In this document: in pieces, positions 50,604 to 60,838 of the stretch | Layout: every line of letters begins with the position of its first letter | Numbering within the stretch: the first letter of the stretch is position 1 | NCBI GenBank assembly: GCA_040510195.1 | Contig: JBEVJK010000082.1 | Location: forward strand, 1-64,000 | Direction: 5' to 3' | DNA: 64,000 bases | From: JBEVJK01 sp040510195 | GTDB taxonomy: Bacteria; Pseudomonadota; Alphaproteobacteria; Rhizobiales; Rhizobiaceae | Notes under the pieces: model-generated | Database searches by the model: none | Seen by the model: only the letters and a program-made list of their open reading frames with translations | What the model was told of the DNA's origin: nothing | Position numbers and translations under genes: made by a program

Positions 50604-51512
50604 TCAGGCCGCCATCGCCCGGCTCGGCTCCTCCGCGCTGCCCTCCATCCAGCTCTCCACCGGCCTCGGGGCTTTGCGCAGCACACGCCTGGCTTCGGCG
50701 AGGCTCTTCCGGGAGAGCCGGGCAGCGCTCTTCCGTAGAAGGCTGCGTGCCCGCCGCACGGCCTTCCGCCCGCGGAGCGGGCTGTCCTGGCCCTTCATGG
50801 CCGTGTCGAGCACGAAGAGGTCGTTGAGCTCGCCGAGCGTCTCACCGAGCGCCGTCACCGCCTTGCGCAGCTTGCGCTCCGCCAGCGCGTCGGCGAGCAT
50901 GGAAAGCTGCAGCGCGTAGGCTTTGATGGCCTTGCGCAAGGCGTGGAAGTCCTCGGGCTGGCCGCGCCGTACGGCGAGCTTCCGCGCCTTTCGTGCCTTC
51001 TTGCGGCTGTGCTCGACCCCGTCCGACAGGATGTTCGTCGCGTCTCGGGCGCCGTCGGGCAGCGACAGGGCCGCGAGCGCCAGGCGCCCGGCCGCGCAGG
51101 CGGCCTCGGCCGCATCGATGGCGGGCGCCAGCGTCTCCTGGTGGTGGCCGAGCGCCGCCCGACGCGCGACAAGCGCCCTGCGCAGGGCCTTGAGCCGCCG
51201 CTTCCGACGCGGGAACTCCTTCCTCAGCCGGTCGACCGTCTCGACCAGCGCGGACGCTTCGCGCGCCCCTGCGACGCTGCGCCCGGCGTCGCGAAAGCGA
51301 ACCTGCTCCCGGGCTGCGAACGCCTTGTCGCCCGCTGAGACGAGGCGAAACAGCGAGCGCAGCTCCTTGAAGCGCTTGCGCGCCTTGTGAAGCCCGCTGT
51401 CGGGCGCCTCGCGCGCCTCGGCAAGTCGGGCCGTCGCCGCCTCGATCAGCGCTCCGGCTGTCTCGCGCACCGCTTGGGTCAGCGGCTCCGCCGGGTCCAG
51501 CCGCGCTTTCAT
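50604..51512 (-). CDS. CHAD domain protein
   Basis: The protein is 302 aa from the ATG at 51512. It is an all-helical, very Arg/Lys-rich CHAD domain with conserved LHKARKRFKELRSLFRL and DFHALRKAIKAYALQL. CHAD domains bind polyphosphate and localise to polyphosphate granules. Its start overlaps the CYTH gene stop by 4 bp, so the two halves found fused in many bacteria are here separate but coupled. Confidence 0.9.
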   Translation of the reverse strand: MKARLDPAEPLTQAVRETAGALIEAATARLAEAREAPDSGLHKARKRFKELRSLFRLVSAGDKAFAAREQVRFRDAGRSVAGAREASALVETVDRLRKEFPRRKRRLKALRRALVARRAALGHHQETLAPAIDAAEAACAAGRLALAALSLPDGARDATNILSDGVEHSRKKARKARKLAVRRGQPEDFHALRKAIKAYALQLSMLADALAERKLRKAVTALGETLGELNDLFVLDTAMKGQDSPLRGRKAVRRARSLLRKSAARLSRKSLAEARRVLRKAPRPVESWMEGSAEEPSRAMAA

Positions 51513-51979
51513 GACGTCGCGGCCGGCCGGCCGTTGCGGGCCAGCGATGCGTTGTAAAAAGCGGCGTCGCCGGTCACTTCGCGGCCCAGCCAGTCCGGCA
51601 GCTCCCGCGATGGCACGGCGTCGGGGGTCTCGAGCTCGGCCATCACCAGTCCGGCAAGCGGGCCGCCGAAGACGTCGACCTCGTAGAGACGGCCGCCATG
51701 CGCGACCTGGTAGCGCTCTTTCTCGATCGGCGCGCCGACGGCGAAGGCCGCCATCTCTTCCGCGTCGCCGGCCGGGATCGGATACTCGAACTCGTCGCGC
51801 TCGCGCCCCGCCGCCCCGAATTTCAACGTCAGCCGCGCGCCTGTGCCGTCGAGCCGCACCCGCATCGAGCGGTCGGGCCCCGTCGCCAGATAGAATTGCC
51901 GGATGCGGGCGGACCCGCGGCTCATCCCCCGCCAATCGTCTTTCACCACCAGGAACTTTCGCTCGATTTCCTTCGCCAT
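51509..51979 (-). CDS. CYTH domain protein (triphosphate tunnel metalloenzyme)
   Basis: The protein is 156 aa from the ATG at 51979. The N-terminal EIERKFLV is the ExExK signature. IRQFYLATGPDRSMRVRLDG, LTLKFG and EVDVFGGPLAGLVMAELE supply tunnel residues. The CYTH fold hydrolyses inorganic tri- or polyphosphate with metal. Together with CHAD it probably acts in polyphosphate metabolism. It diverges from the TetR gene. Confidence 0.93.
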   Translation of the reverse strand: MAKEIERKFLVVKDDWRGMSRGSARIRQFYLATGPDRSMRVRLDGTGARLTLKFGAAGRERDEFEYPIPAGDAEEMAAFAVGAPIEKERYQVAHGGRLYEVDVFGGPLAGLVMAELETPDAVPSRELPDWLGREVTGDAAFYNASLARNGRPAATS

Positions 51980-52023
51980 GCGTCGCACTTAAGCGCAGCC
52001 TCGGACAGGCCGCAAGATCGCAG

Positions 52024-52054
52024 TTGACTTTAATCATTCGTTTGATTAAAGACG
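52024..52054 (+). promoter_or_regulatory. Promoter of the efflux operon
   Basis: TTGACT (52024-52029) and a -10-like TAAAGA (about 52047-52052) are 17 bp apart, immediately before the TetR start at 52060. The palindromic operator lies between the two boxes. Confidence 0.5.
52029..52050. promoter_or_regulatory. TetR-type operator
   Basis: TTTAATCA-N6-TGATTAAA is a perfect 8-bp inverted repeat in the gap between the divergent CYTH and tetR genes and inside the tetR promoter. It is typical for an autoregulated TetR repressor. Confidence 0.75.
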
Positions 52055-52059
52055 CGGCC

Positions 52060-52758
52060 ATGCCGACCAGAGCTGCACACCCCCCGGCCACTCAGGCCGC
52101 TCCATCCTCGTCCGACCAGACGCGCGCCGCGCTGATCAGGGCCGGCCTGAGGCTGTTCGGGGCCAAGGGTTTCGCCGGCACGTCGACGCGCGACATCGCC
52201 GGACTCGCGAATGCCAATATCGGCAGCATCGCCTATCATTTCGGCGGCAAGGAGGGGCTGCGGGCGGCCTGCGCGACGCACATCGTGGAGACAATCAGGG
52301 CCGTCGCCGCCCAGGCCTTGGGACCGGACTTGACCGCTCCGGCGCCGCAGGCCGGCCCCGAGGCGGCCGCCGCGATCCTGAAGGCTGCGCTGGAGCGCAT
52401 GATCAACTTCGTGGTCGCCAGGCCTGAAGCGGGCGAGATCGTGCAGTTCATCGTGCGCGAGCTGTCGCAGCCGACGGCGGCGCTCGACATCATCTACGAC
52501 GGCGTGTTCGAGCCGACGCACCGTCGGCTCTGCGACATCTGGCAGCAGGCGACGGGCGAGCCGGCCGAGTCGGATCGCACGAAGCTCACCGTTTTCACCT
52601 TGATCGGCCAGGTGGTCTATTTCCGCATCGCCCGCGAACCGGTGCTGAGGCGCATGGGCTGGACCACCATCGGCAAGGCCGAGGCCGCCGCCGTTCTCGA
52701 CGTCGCCGCGGCGAATTTGAACGCCATTCTGACAGACAGGAAAGGCAGGAAGCCATGA
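52060..52758 (+). CDS. TetR family regulator, CecR-like (DUF1956)
   Basis: The protein is 232 aa. The N-terminal HTH is AALIRAGLRLFGAKGFAGTS and TRDIAGLANANIGSIAYHFG. The C-terminal ligand domain matches DUF1956, as in E. coli CecR (YbiH), including RMINFVVARPEAGEIVQFIV and LTVFTLIGQVVYFRIARE. CecR controls ybhG-ybhFSR; here the same gene order follows, so it probably represses this exporter. Confidence 0.88.
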   Translation: MPTRAAHPPATQAAPSSSDQTRAALIRAGLRLFGAKGFAGTSTRDIAGLANANIGSIAYHFGGKEGLRAACATHIVETIRAVAAQALGPDLTAPAPQAGPEAAAAILKAALERMINFVVARPEAGEIVQFIVRELSQPTAALDIIYDGVFEPTHRRLCDIWQQATGEPAESDRTKLTVFTLIGQVVYFRIAREPVLRRMGWTTIGKAEAAAVLDVAAANLNAILTDRKGRKP

Positions 52759-53705
52759 GCTTCGCGTGTTCGATTCCCATCGTCGCGTCGCTGCTCGGCT
52801 GCGCGCCCGCGGCGCCGCTGGCCGTCGGCTATGTCGAAGGCGAGTTCGTTCTTCTGGCGCCGATCGAGGTCGCCCAGGTCGAGACGGTCGAAGTGCGGCG
52901 CGGCGACCGGGTCGCGCCAGGCAACCCGATCGTGCATCTGGAGAAGGCCGATGCCGAGATCGCCGTCACCCAGGCCCAGTCGGCCGTGCTGCGGGCCCAG
53001 GCGCAGCTTGCCGACCTGAAGATCGGCAAGCGGCCGGAAGAGATCGCCGTGCTGGAGGCCTCGCTGCAGTCGGCGCTGGCCGAGCAGGCGGAGGCGGCGC
53101 GCGTGCTGACCCGCCAGTCCGACCTGCTGGAGCGCGGCACCGCGACCCGCGCCGACTACGACCGCGCCCAGACCGCCACGCAGACCGCCGACGCGGCCGT
53201 CGGCCAGGCCAGGGCCAACCTCGACGTGGCGCGGCTTCCCGCCCGCGCCGAGACCATCAAGGCGGCGGAGAACCAGGTGGCGATGGCGAAGGCCGAGCTC
53301 GAGCAGGCGAAGTGGCGGCTGTCCAAGCGGGTCCTGGTGGCGCCTTCGCCCGGCCGCATCGACGACGTGATCCGCGATCCCGGCGACATCGCCAGCCCAT
53401 CGGCCCCGGTCATCTCGATGCTGCCCGACGGTGCCGTCAAGCTCAAGGTCTACGTTCCGGAGGAAAGCTTTTCCTCGGTCAAGGTCGGCGGCAAGCTGGC
53501 GGTGCGTTGCGATGGCTGCCCCGACGGGCTCACGGCGCGCATCAGCTATGTCTCGCCCGATCCGGAGTTCACGCCGCCGGTCATCTACTCGTTGGAGACG
53601 CGGCAGAAACTCGTCTACCTGGTCGAGGCGCGGCCCGAGGACCCGAATTCGCCGCTCCAGCCCGGCCAGATCGTCGACGTCGACCTGGCGGAGCCGGCCG
53701 GATGA
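52755..53705 (+). CDS. HlyD family periplasmic adaptor (YbhG-like lipoprotein)
   Basis: The protein is 316 aa and starts inside the TetR stop (ATGA). The N-terminus ends in LLGC, a lipobox, so it should be a lipoprotein. It has a membrane-fusion-protein layout: biotinyl-lipoyl-like halves, a long coiled coil (about 75-175) and beta barrel (APSPGRIDDVIRDPGDIASP). It links the inner-membrane ABC complex to the outer membrane. Confidence 0.92.
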   Translation: MSFACSIPIVASLLGCAPAAPLAVGYVEGEFVLLAPIEVAQVETVEVRRGDRVAPGNPIVHLEKADAEIAVTQAQSAVLRAQAQLADLKIGKRPEEIAVLEASLQSALAEQAEAARVLTRQSDLLERGTATRADYDRAQTATQTADAAVGQARANLDVARLPARAETIKAAENQVAMAKAELEQAKWRLSKRVLVAPSPGRIDDVIRDPGDIASPSAPVISMLPDGAVKLKVYVPEESFSSVKVGGKLAVRCDGCPDGLTARISYVSPDPEFTPPVIYSLETRQKLVYLVEARPEDPNSPLQPGQIVDVDLAEPAG

Positions 53706-54619
53706 ACGCCATCGACGTGCACGGGCTGGTCAAGCGCTTCGGCACCAAGACGGTCGTCGACCACGTCTCGATGCGCGTCGCCGAGGGCGAGATCGTCGGC
53801 TTCCTCGGCCCCAACGGCTCCGGCAAGACCACCACCATCCGCATCATGTGCGGCCTGCTGACTCCCGACGAGGGCGAGGGCACGGTTCTCGGCTACGACA
53901 TCAGGCGCGACAGCCTGAAGATCAAGCGCGAGGTCGGCTACATGACCCAGCGCTTCTCCTTCTACGAGGACCTGACGATCGCCGAGAACCTCGAATTCGT
54001 GGCCAGGCTGTACGAGCTTCGTCCGGTCGACGAGCATGTGGCGGCGACGCTCGACGACCTCGGCCTGACCTCGCGCAAGGACCAGCTGGCCGGCACCCTC
54101 TCGGGCGGCTGGAAGCAGCGTCTGGCACTTGCCGCCTGCATCATGCACAAGCCGCGCCTGCTGCTCCTCGACGAGCCCACCGCCGGCGTCGATCCCAAGG
54201 CGCGCCGCGAGTTCTGGGACGAGATCCATCGCCTGGCCCATGGCGGCCTCACCGTGCTGGTGTCGACCCACTACATGGACGAGGCCGAGCGCTGCCACCG
54301 CATCAGCTACATCTCCTACGGCAAGATGCTCGCCACCGGCACGGTCGACGAGGTGATCCGCAATGCCGGCCTGACCACCTTCGTGGTGAGCGGCGAGCGC
54401 CTCGACGAAGTCGCCGCCGCGCTGGAAGGCCGCCCCGGCGTCGAGCAGGTGGCGCCGTTCGGCTCGACCCTGCATGTCGTCGGCTCCGACAAGAAGGCGC
54501 TTTCGGCGGCGTTGGAGGACATCCGCAAGCGCAAGGGCGTCACCGTCAAGCCCGGCGAGACCAGCCTGGAGGACGTCTTCATCCAGTTCATGGCCGGCTC
54601 CAAGGACAATATGTCATGA
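53702..54619 (+). CDS. ABC exporter ATP-binding protein
   Basis: The protein is 305 aa from the ATG at 53702, overlapping the HlyD stop. Walker A is GPNGSGKTT (about 39-47), signature LSGGWKQR, Walker B LLLLDEPTAGVDP, and H-loop STHYMD. The C-terminal extension (VVSGERLDEVAAALEG) is typical of drug exporters of the YbhF/YhiH type. In E. coli YbhF is twice as long, with two ATPase domains; here one. Confidence 0.93.
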   Translation: MNAIDVHGLVKRFGTKTVVDHVSMRVAEGEIVGFLGPNGSGKTTTIRIMCGLLTPDEGEGTVLGYDIRRDSLKIKREVGYMTQRFSFYEDLTIAENLEFVARLYELRPVDEHVAATLDDLGLTSRKDQLAGTLSGGWKQRLALAACIMHKPRLLLLDEPTAGVDPKARREFWDEIHRLAHGGLTVLVSTHYMDEAERCHRISYISYGKMLATGTVDEVIRNAGLTTFVVSGERLDEVAAALEGRPGVEQVAPFGSTLHVVGSDKKALSAALEDIRKRKGVTVKPGETSLEDVFIQFMAGSKDNMS

Positions 54620-55755
54620 GCGGCGTGACCTTCTCTTTCTCCCGCCTCGGCGCGCTTCTGCTCAAGGAGTTCATCCAGATGCGGCGCGACCGCATCACCT
54701 TCGCCATGATGCTCGGGGTGCCGCTCATGCAGCTTCTGCTGTTCGGCTACGCGATCAACAACGACCCCAAGAACCTGCCTGCCGCCTTGGTCGCGACCAG
54801 CAACGACCATTACACCCGCGCCATGGTGTCAGCCCTTCAGATGACCGGCTACTACCGCTTCAACCATGTGGTGGCGAGCGCCGCAGAGGCCGAGGCGCTG
54901 ATCACCGACGGCACGGTCGCCTTCGTCGTCACCATTCCCTCCGACTTCGCCCGTCGCGTCGAGCGCGGCGACCATCCGCAGCTGCTGATCGAGGCGGATG
55001 CCACCGACCCTTCGGCGTCGAGCGGCGCCGTCTCCACCTTGAGCACGGTAGCCACCAATGCGCTGCTGCGCGAGCAGGGCATGCAGCAGGAGGCCAAGGA
55101 GGCCGCCCGCAAGGAGCTCGACGTGGTGGTGCACCGGCGCTACAACCCCGAGGGCATCTCGCAGTTCAACATTGTCCCCGGCCTGCTCGGCGTGATCCTG
55201 CAGATGACCATGGTGATGATGACCTCGATCGCGCTCACCCGCGAGACCGAGCGCGGCACCATGGAGAACCTGCTCGCCATGCCCGCCTCGCCGCTGGAGA
55301 TCATGCTCGGCAAGGTGCTGCCCTACCTGGTGGTCGGCGCCGTCCAGGTGGTGGTCGTGCTCGCCGCCGCCAAGCTGCTCTTCGCCATCCCGTTCACCGG
55401 CTCGCTGCCGCTGCTGCTTTCGGCGATCCTGGTCTTCGTGCTGGCGCTGGTGCTGCTCGGCTACTCGATCTCCACCGTTGCGCGCACCCAGATGCAAGCG
55501 CTTCAGCTCACCTTCTTCTTCTTCCTCCCCTCGATCCTGCTGTCGGGCTTCATGTTCCCCTATCGCGGAATGCCCGGTTGGGCCCAGGCCTTCGGCGAGC
55601 TCCTGCCGCTGACGCACTTCCTGAGGATCGTTCGCGCGGTGATGCTCAAGGGCGCCGGGCTGCCGGCGATCGCGCTGGAAACCATGTGGCTGGTCGTGTT
55701 CGTCTTCCTGTTTGCCGGGATCGCGCTGGTCCGCTTCCGCCGCACGCTGGACTGA
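54616..55755 (+). CDS. ABC-2 type exporter permease (YbhS/YbhR-like)
   Basis: The protein is 379 aa from the ATG at 54616, which overlaps the ATPase stop. One N-terminal helix, a large periplasmic loop (about 50-175) and five C-terminal helices, with ETERGTMENLLAMPASPLEI and PSILLSGFMFPYRGMPGW typical of ABC-2 permeases. Only one permease gene is present where E. coli has two, so it should form a homodimer. Confidence 0.92.
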   Translation: MSGVTFSFSRLGALLLKEFIQMRRDRITFAMMLGVPLMQLLLFGYAINNDPKNLPAALVATSNDHYTRAMVSALQMTGYYRFNHVVASAAEAEALITDGTVAFVVTIPSDFARRVERGDHPQLLIEADATDPSASSGAVSTLSTVATNALLREQGMQQEAKEAARKELDVVVHRRYNPEGISQFNIVPGLLGVILQMTMVMMTSIALTRETERGTMENLLAMPASPLEIMLGKVLPYLVVGAVQVVVVLAAAKLLFAIPFTGSLPLLLSAILVFVLALVLLGYSISTVARTQMQALQLTFFFFLPSILLSGFMFPYRGMPGWAQAFGELLPLTHFLRIVRAVMLKGAGLPAIALETMWLVVFVFLFAGIALVRFRRTLD

Positions 55756-55870
55756 CCGCGAGCACCGCGACCGGTGGATAGTGCGCCAGAATTGACGAAC
55801 GGCACACGGCGTCCGGCATGAAACCGATCTGCTCCAGGGTCGTTTAGCTTCCCAAATGGAGGATTCGCTT

Positions 55871-56236
55871 ATGCGCACTTTCTTGATCAGGTCGGCTGTC
55901 GCGCTGGCCACCGGCGCCGCCGCCCTGCCGGCGGGCGGCGCTTTCGCCCAGGACCTGGAGCTCAACCTCGGCCAAGATGGCCCGCAGCTCCGCATGCGGG
56001 AAGCCTGCGACCCGCAATTCGAGGAGTGCTACCAGCGCGACCGCTACGTCGAGCGGCGCGCCGAGCGCGGCTGCTCGGAAGGCCGCGCGCTCGACAAGGC
56101 CGAGCGGATGGGCATCCGTCGCGCCCGCATCGACGGCGCCGGCCGCCGCACCATCGAGGTGCGCGGGCGTGACCGCCGTGGCGATCGCGTCTTCGTGACC
56201 TTTGCCCGCGCGCCGGGGTGCCCGGTCATCGACTGA
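55871..56236 (+). CDS. Exported protein with conserved cysteines, unknown function
   Basis: The protein is 121 aa from the ATG at 55871, with GGAGG upstream. The signal peptide (MRTFLIRSAVALATG..GGAFA-Q) is clear. The mature part has four Cys (REACDPQFEECYQ, RGCSEGRA, APGCPVID) and a basic C-terminal fold (RARIDGAGRRTIEVRGRDRR). It looks like a small disulfide-bonded periplasmic protein of a family common in rhizobia but not named. Confidence 0.75.
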   Translation: MRTFLIRSAVALATGAAALPAGGAFAQDLELNLGQDGPQLRMREACDPQFEECYQRDRYVERRAERGCSEGRALDKAERMGIRRARIDGAGRRTIEVRGRDRRGDRVFVTFARAPGCPVID

Positions 56237-56245
56237 TCCTGCCCG

Positions 56246-57235
56246 TCAATGGGCGGCAATGATCTTGGCGTAGGCGTCCAGATCGGCATTGCCGCCCGAC
56301 AGGACGACGGCGATGGTGCGTCCGGCGACCGGGATCTCCCCGGTCGAGAGCGCCGCCAGCGCGACTGCACCACCCGGCTCCACCACGAGTTTAAGGAACG
56401 CCGCGGCGTCTCGCATCGCCGCGGCGGTCTGCTCATCCGACACGGCGACGGCCCCGGCGAGCAGCCGCCGGTTGATCTCGAAGGTCAGCTGACCGGGCTC
56501 GTGAGTGAGGATGGCGTCGCAGATCGACCGGTGACCCTCTTCGTTGGCGACGCGGGTTCCCTGAGCGAGCGATCGCTTGGTGTCGTCGAAATGTTCGGGC
56601 TCGGCGACCCAGACCTCGGTTTCCGGCGAGTTCGTCTTGACGGCGAGCGCGATGCCGCTCGACAGTCCGCCGCCGCCGCACGGGATGACGACGGCATCCA
56701 GCGAAACGCCGCGCTCCGCGGCCTCGGCGACGATCTCCAGCCCGATGGTCCCTTGCCCGGCGATGATGTCGGGATCGTCGAACGGCGGCACCAGCACCAT
56801 GCCGCGGTCACGCGTGTAGGGCACCACCACCTTCGTGCGGTCGTCTCGGAAACGGTCGAAGAAGATGACCTCGGCCCCCATGGCGCGGACATTGTTCACC
56901 TTGATCGCCGGCGCGTCGGTCGGCATGGCGATCACCGCCTTGACGCCGAACATCGCCGCCGCGGCCGCGACGCCTTGCGCATGATTGCCGGACGAATAGG
57001 CGACCACGCCACGCCGCCTTGCCTCGTCGGGGATGCCGGCGATCTTGTTGTAGGCGCCGCGGAACTTGAACGAGCCGGTGCGTTGCAGGGTTTCCGGCTT
57101 GAACAGCACGCGCCCGCCGAACCGCTCGTTGAGCGCCGGCGACTCGACCAGATGCGTCTCGGTGATCAGGCCGGACAGCCTGGCCGCCGCGGCGCGGACG
57201 TCCTCGATCACTGGCAATGTCTGAGCGGCTTCCAT
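56246..57235 (-). CDS. Threonine/serine dehydratase
   Basis: The protein is 329 aa from the ATG at 57235, with GAGGAG upstream. It is a fold-type II PLP enzyme with the Schiff-base Lys in GSFKFRGAYNK and the phosphate loop CGGGGLSSG. There is no C-terminal ACT domain, so it is the catabolic or racemase-like form, converting L-threonine or L-serine to 2-oxobutyrate or pyruvate. Serine racemase cannot be excluded. Confidence 0.92.
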   Translation of the reverse strand: MEAAQTLPVIEDVRAAAARLSGLITETHLVESPALNERFGGRVLFKPETLQRTGSFKFRGAYNKIAGIPDEARRRGVVAYSSGNHAQGVAAAAAMFGVKAVIAMPTDAPAIKVNNVRAMGAEVIFFDRFRDDRTKVVVPYTRDRGMVLVPPFDDPDIIAGQGTIGLEIVAEAAERGVSLDAVVIPCGGGGLSSGIALAVKTNSPETEVWVAEPEHFDDTKRSLAQGTRVANEEGHRSICDAILTHEPGQLTFEINRRLLAGAVAVSDEQTAAAMRDAAAFLKLVVEPGGAVALAALSTGEIPVAGRTIAVVLSGGNADLDAYAKIIAAH

Positions 57236-57311
57236 CGCGGGGGTCTCCTCGGCCTGTCGGCGGGAGCTTGCCGTCGACCGCACGGAAGAGCAAGCCGCAA
57301 ACGGTGCGCAT

Positions 57312-57339
57312 AAAAAAGCCGGCCGCCGAGGCGGCCGGC
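57312..57339 (-). terminator. Rho-independent terminator of the DUF892 gene
   Basis: Read on the minus strand it is a perfect 10-bp GC stem (GCCGGCCGCC with GGCGGCCGGC, 2-base loop) followed by TTTTTT. It lies 25 bp after the DUF892 stop. Confidence 0.9.
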
Positions 57340-57364
57340 CGTTTTCCGGAGTTGGCGTCGCTAG

Positions 57365-57871
57365 CTACTCGGCCGCTTGCAGGTTGACCTTGCTTTCGGC
57401 CAGCATGGTCAACTTCTTGTCCGTGGCCTTTTCCTCTTCAAGGCTCTGCTTCAGCAGTTCGGCGCAGTCGCTGCGGCCGAGCTGCTTCGCCCATTCGATC
57501 AGCGTCCCGTAGCGGGTGATCTCATATTGCTCGACGGCCTGCGCGGCGGCGATCAGGGCCGCATCGAGCACCTGCTTGTCGTCCACTTCGCCGGCGACCT
57601 CGTTGGCCTCCTCGATGATGCCGTCGATCGCCGGGCAGTTGACGCCCTTGGCCTCGACGCCGTGCATCTGGAACACCTTGTCGAGGCGCATGATCTGCCC
57701 CTCTGTCTCCTTCAGGTGCATCTGAAAGCCCTGCTTGAGCTGCGGGTTCGTCGCCTTCTCGATCATGTCGGGCAGAGCCTTCTTGATCTCGTGCTCGGCG
57801 TAATAAAGGTCGCGCAGCGTGTGCACGAAGAGGTCGTCAAACGTTTTGATGTCCTTCGAAAAGAAACCCAT
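57365..57871 (-). CDS. DUF892 ferritin-like protein (YciE/YciF type)
   Basis: The protein is 168 aa from the ATG at 57871, with AAAGGA upstream. It is a four-helix ferritin-like DUF892 protein: FDDLFVHTLRDLYYAEHEI, QGFQMHLKETEGQIMRLDKV and AIDGIIEEANEV, with Glu/His residues of a di-iron site. This family is induced by general stress in many alphaproteobacteria. The EcfG-type promoter at 57930-57954 fits that. A longer frame from 58045 has an unrelated N-terminus and is rejected. Confidence 0.93.
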   Translation of the reverse strand: MGFFSKDIKTFDDLFVHTLRDLYYAEHEIKKALPDMIEKATNPQLKQGFQMHLKETEGQIMRLDKVFQMHGVEAKGVNCPAIDGIIEEANEVAGEVDDKQVLDAALIAAAQAVEQYEITRYGTLIEWAKQLGRSDCAELLKQSLEEEKATDKKLTMLAESKVNLQAAE

Positions 57872-57929
57872 TTTTCTTGTCCTTTCTGGGTAAACCGTGA
57901 CGGGCCGTCCTGCGGCCGCCTGTGGTCCC

Positions 57930-57954
57930 AACGTTCGGGCGAAGCGGCTGTTCC
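57930..57954 (-). promoter_or_regulatory. EcfG (general stress sigma) promoter
   Basis: On the minus strand GGAAC-N16-CGTT, both boxes exact, about 59 bp upstream of the DUF892 start codon. This is the best-supported EcfG site of the window because the gene is a typical general-stress gene. Confidence 0.75.
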
Positions 57955-58181
57955 ATGCCGGTTGGCTTTCGAAAGCGGATGCAGGGCAAGGACCGTGTTC
58001 TTTTGGCAACACGTGCAAGAATCTGCGGATGGAGCGCCAAAACACCGCGAATCCGCCCGATTTCCGACACGGTTCACGTCAGATTTCCAAAAGTATTAAA
58101 TGCGTGTTCACCGAGTGTAAACGGTTGCAGCCTATCGTGTGGCCATTCGGAAGGGACAGCCGAGGGATAGGGGTCGGGACA

Positions 58182-58343
58182 ATGGCACTCTGGCATCAGA
58201 TCACGCACGTAGCATCGGCGATCCGCGAATTCGTCGCGCCGACCTATCGCCCCGAGCGCCACTACATGCGGGGGCCTGGACCGGCCTACGCTCGTCGCCA
58301 CCGGCTCTCGGCCGAGCCGCAGCCCCAGCCCACCTACCATTGA
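58182..58343 (+). CDS. 53-aa small protein, tentative
   Basis: From the ATG at 58182, with a GGGATAGGGG stretch upstream, the product is 53 aa. It starts MALWHQITHVASAIREF and ends in a Pro/Gln/His-rich tail. It is basic and has no membrane segment. No family was recognised. It runs divergently from the DUF892 promoter. Confidence 0.4.
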   Translation: MALWHQITHVASAIREFVAPTYRPERHYMRGPGPAYARRHRLSAEPQPQPTYH

Positions 58344-58371
58344 GCGGCCCGCTGCGGGGCGCCGGGCTCGC

Positions 58372-58733
58372 TTAGCGCGCGCAGGCGCTGAGCATCACCG
58401 GCCGGTCGGCCGCCACGGCGCCGACGCTGAGGCAGGTTCCTCCACCGCAGATCTCCCATCCCGCGCCGGTCGCGCCGGAGGCTGCCAATGCCAGCCTCGA
58501 CTGGAAGGGCACGCTCGGCCGAAACACCCACCAGCCTTTCTCGAGCCGTGCGCCATCCGGCGGCTCCATGCCGGCGCCGGAGCCCTTGACCCGCGCCTCG
58601 ACGGGCTTCAGGCCGGTCTCGGTGACCGTCCACGTTTCGATCCAGCGCGTCCGCTCGACCGAATGCGTCCATGCGAGCGTGAAGCTGGCGACGGCGAGCA
58701 CCGTCGTCTTGCCGGCCGCCAGGATGCACAGGC

Positions 58734-58737
<4 letters not shown>
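58372..58737 (-). CDS. DUF1850 protein
   Basis: The protein is 121 aa from the ATG at 58737, overlapping the TRAP stop (ATGA). It has the DUF1850 features LAWTHSVERTRWIETWTV and a C-terminal block with WEICGGGTCLSV. This family almost always follows fused TRAP permeases of the TAXI type and is probably part of that transporter. It has a hydrophobic N-terminus, perhaps a membrane anchor. Confidence 0.88.
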
Positions 58738-60818
<2,081 letters not shown>

Positions 60819-60838
60819 GGCGGAGCCGGCCCTCGGCG

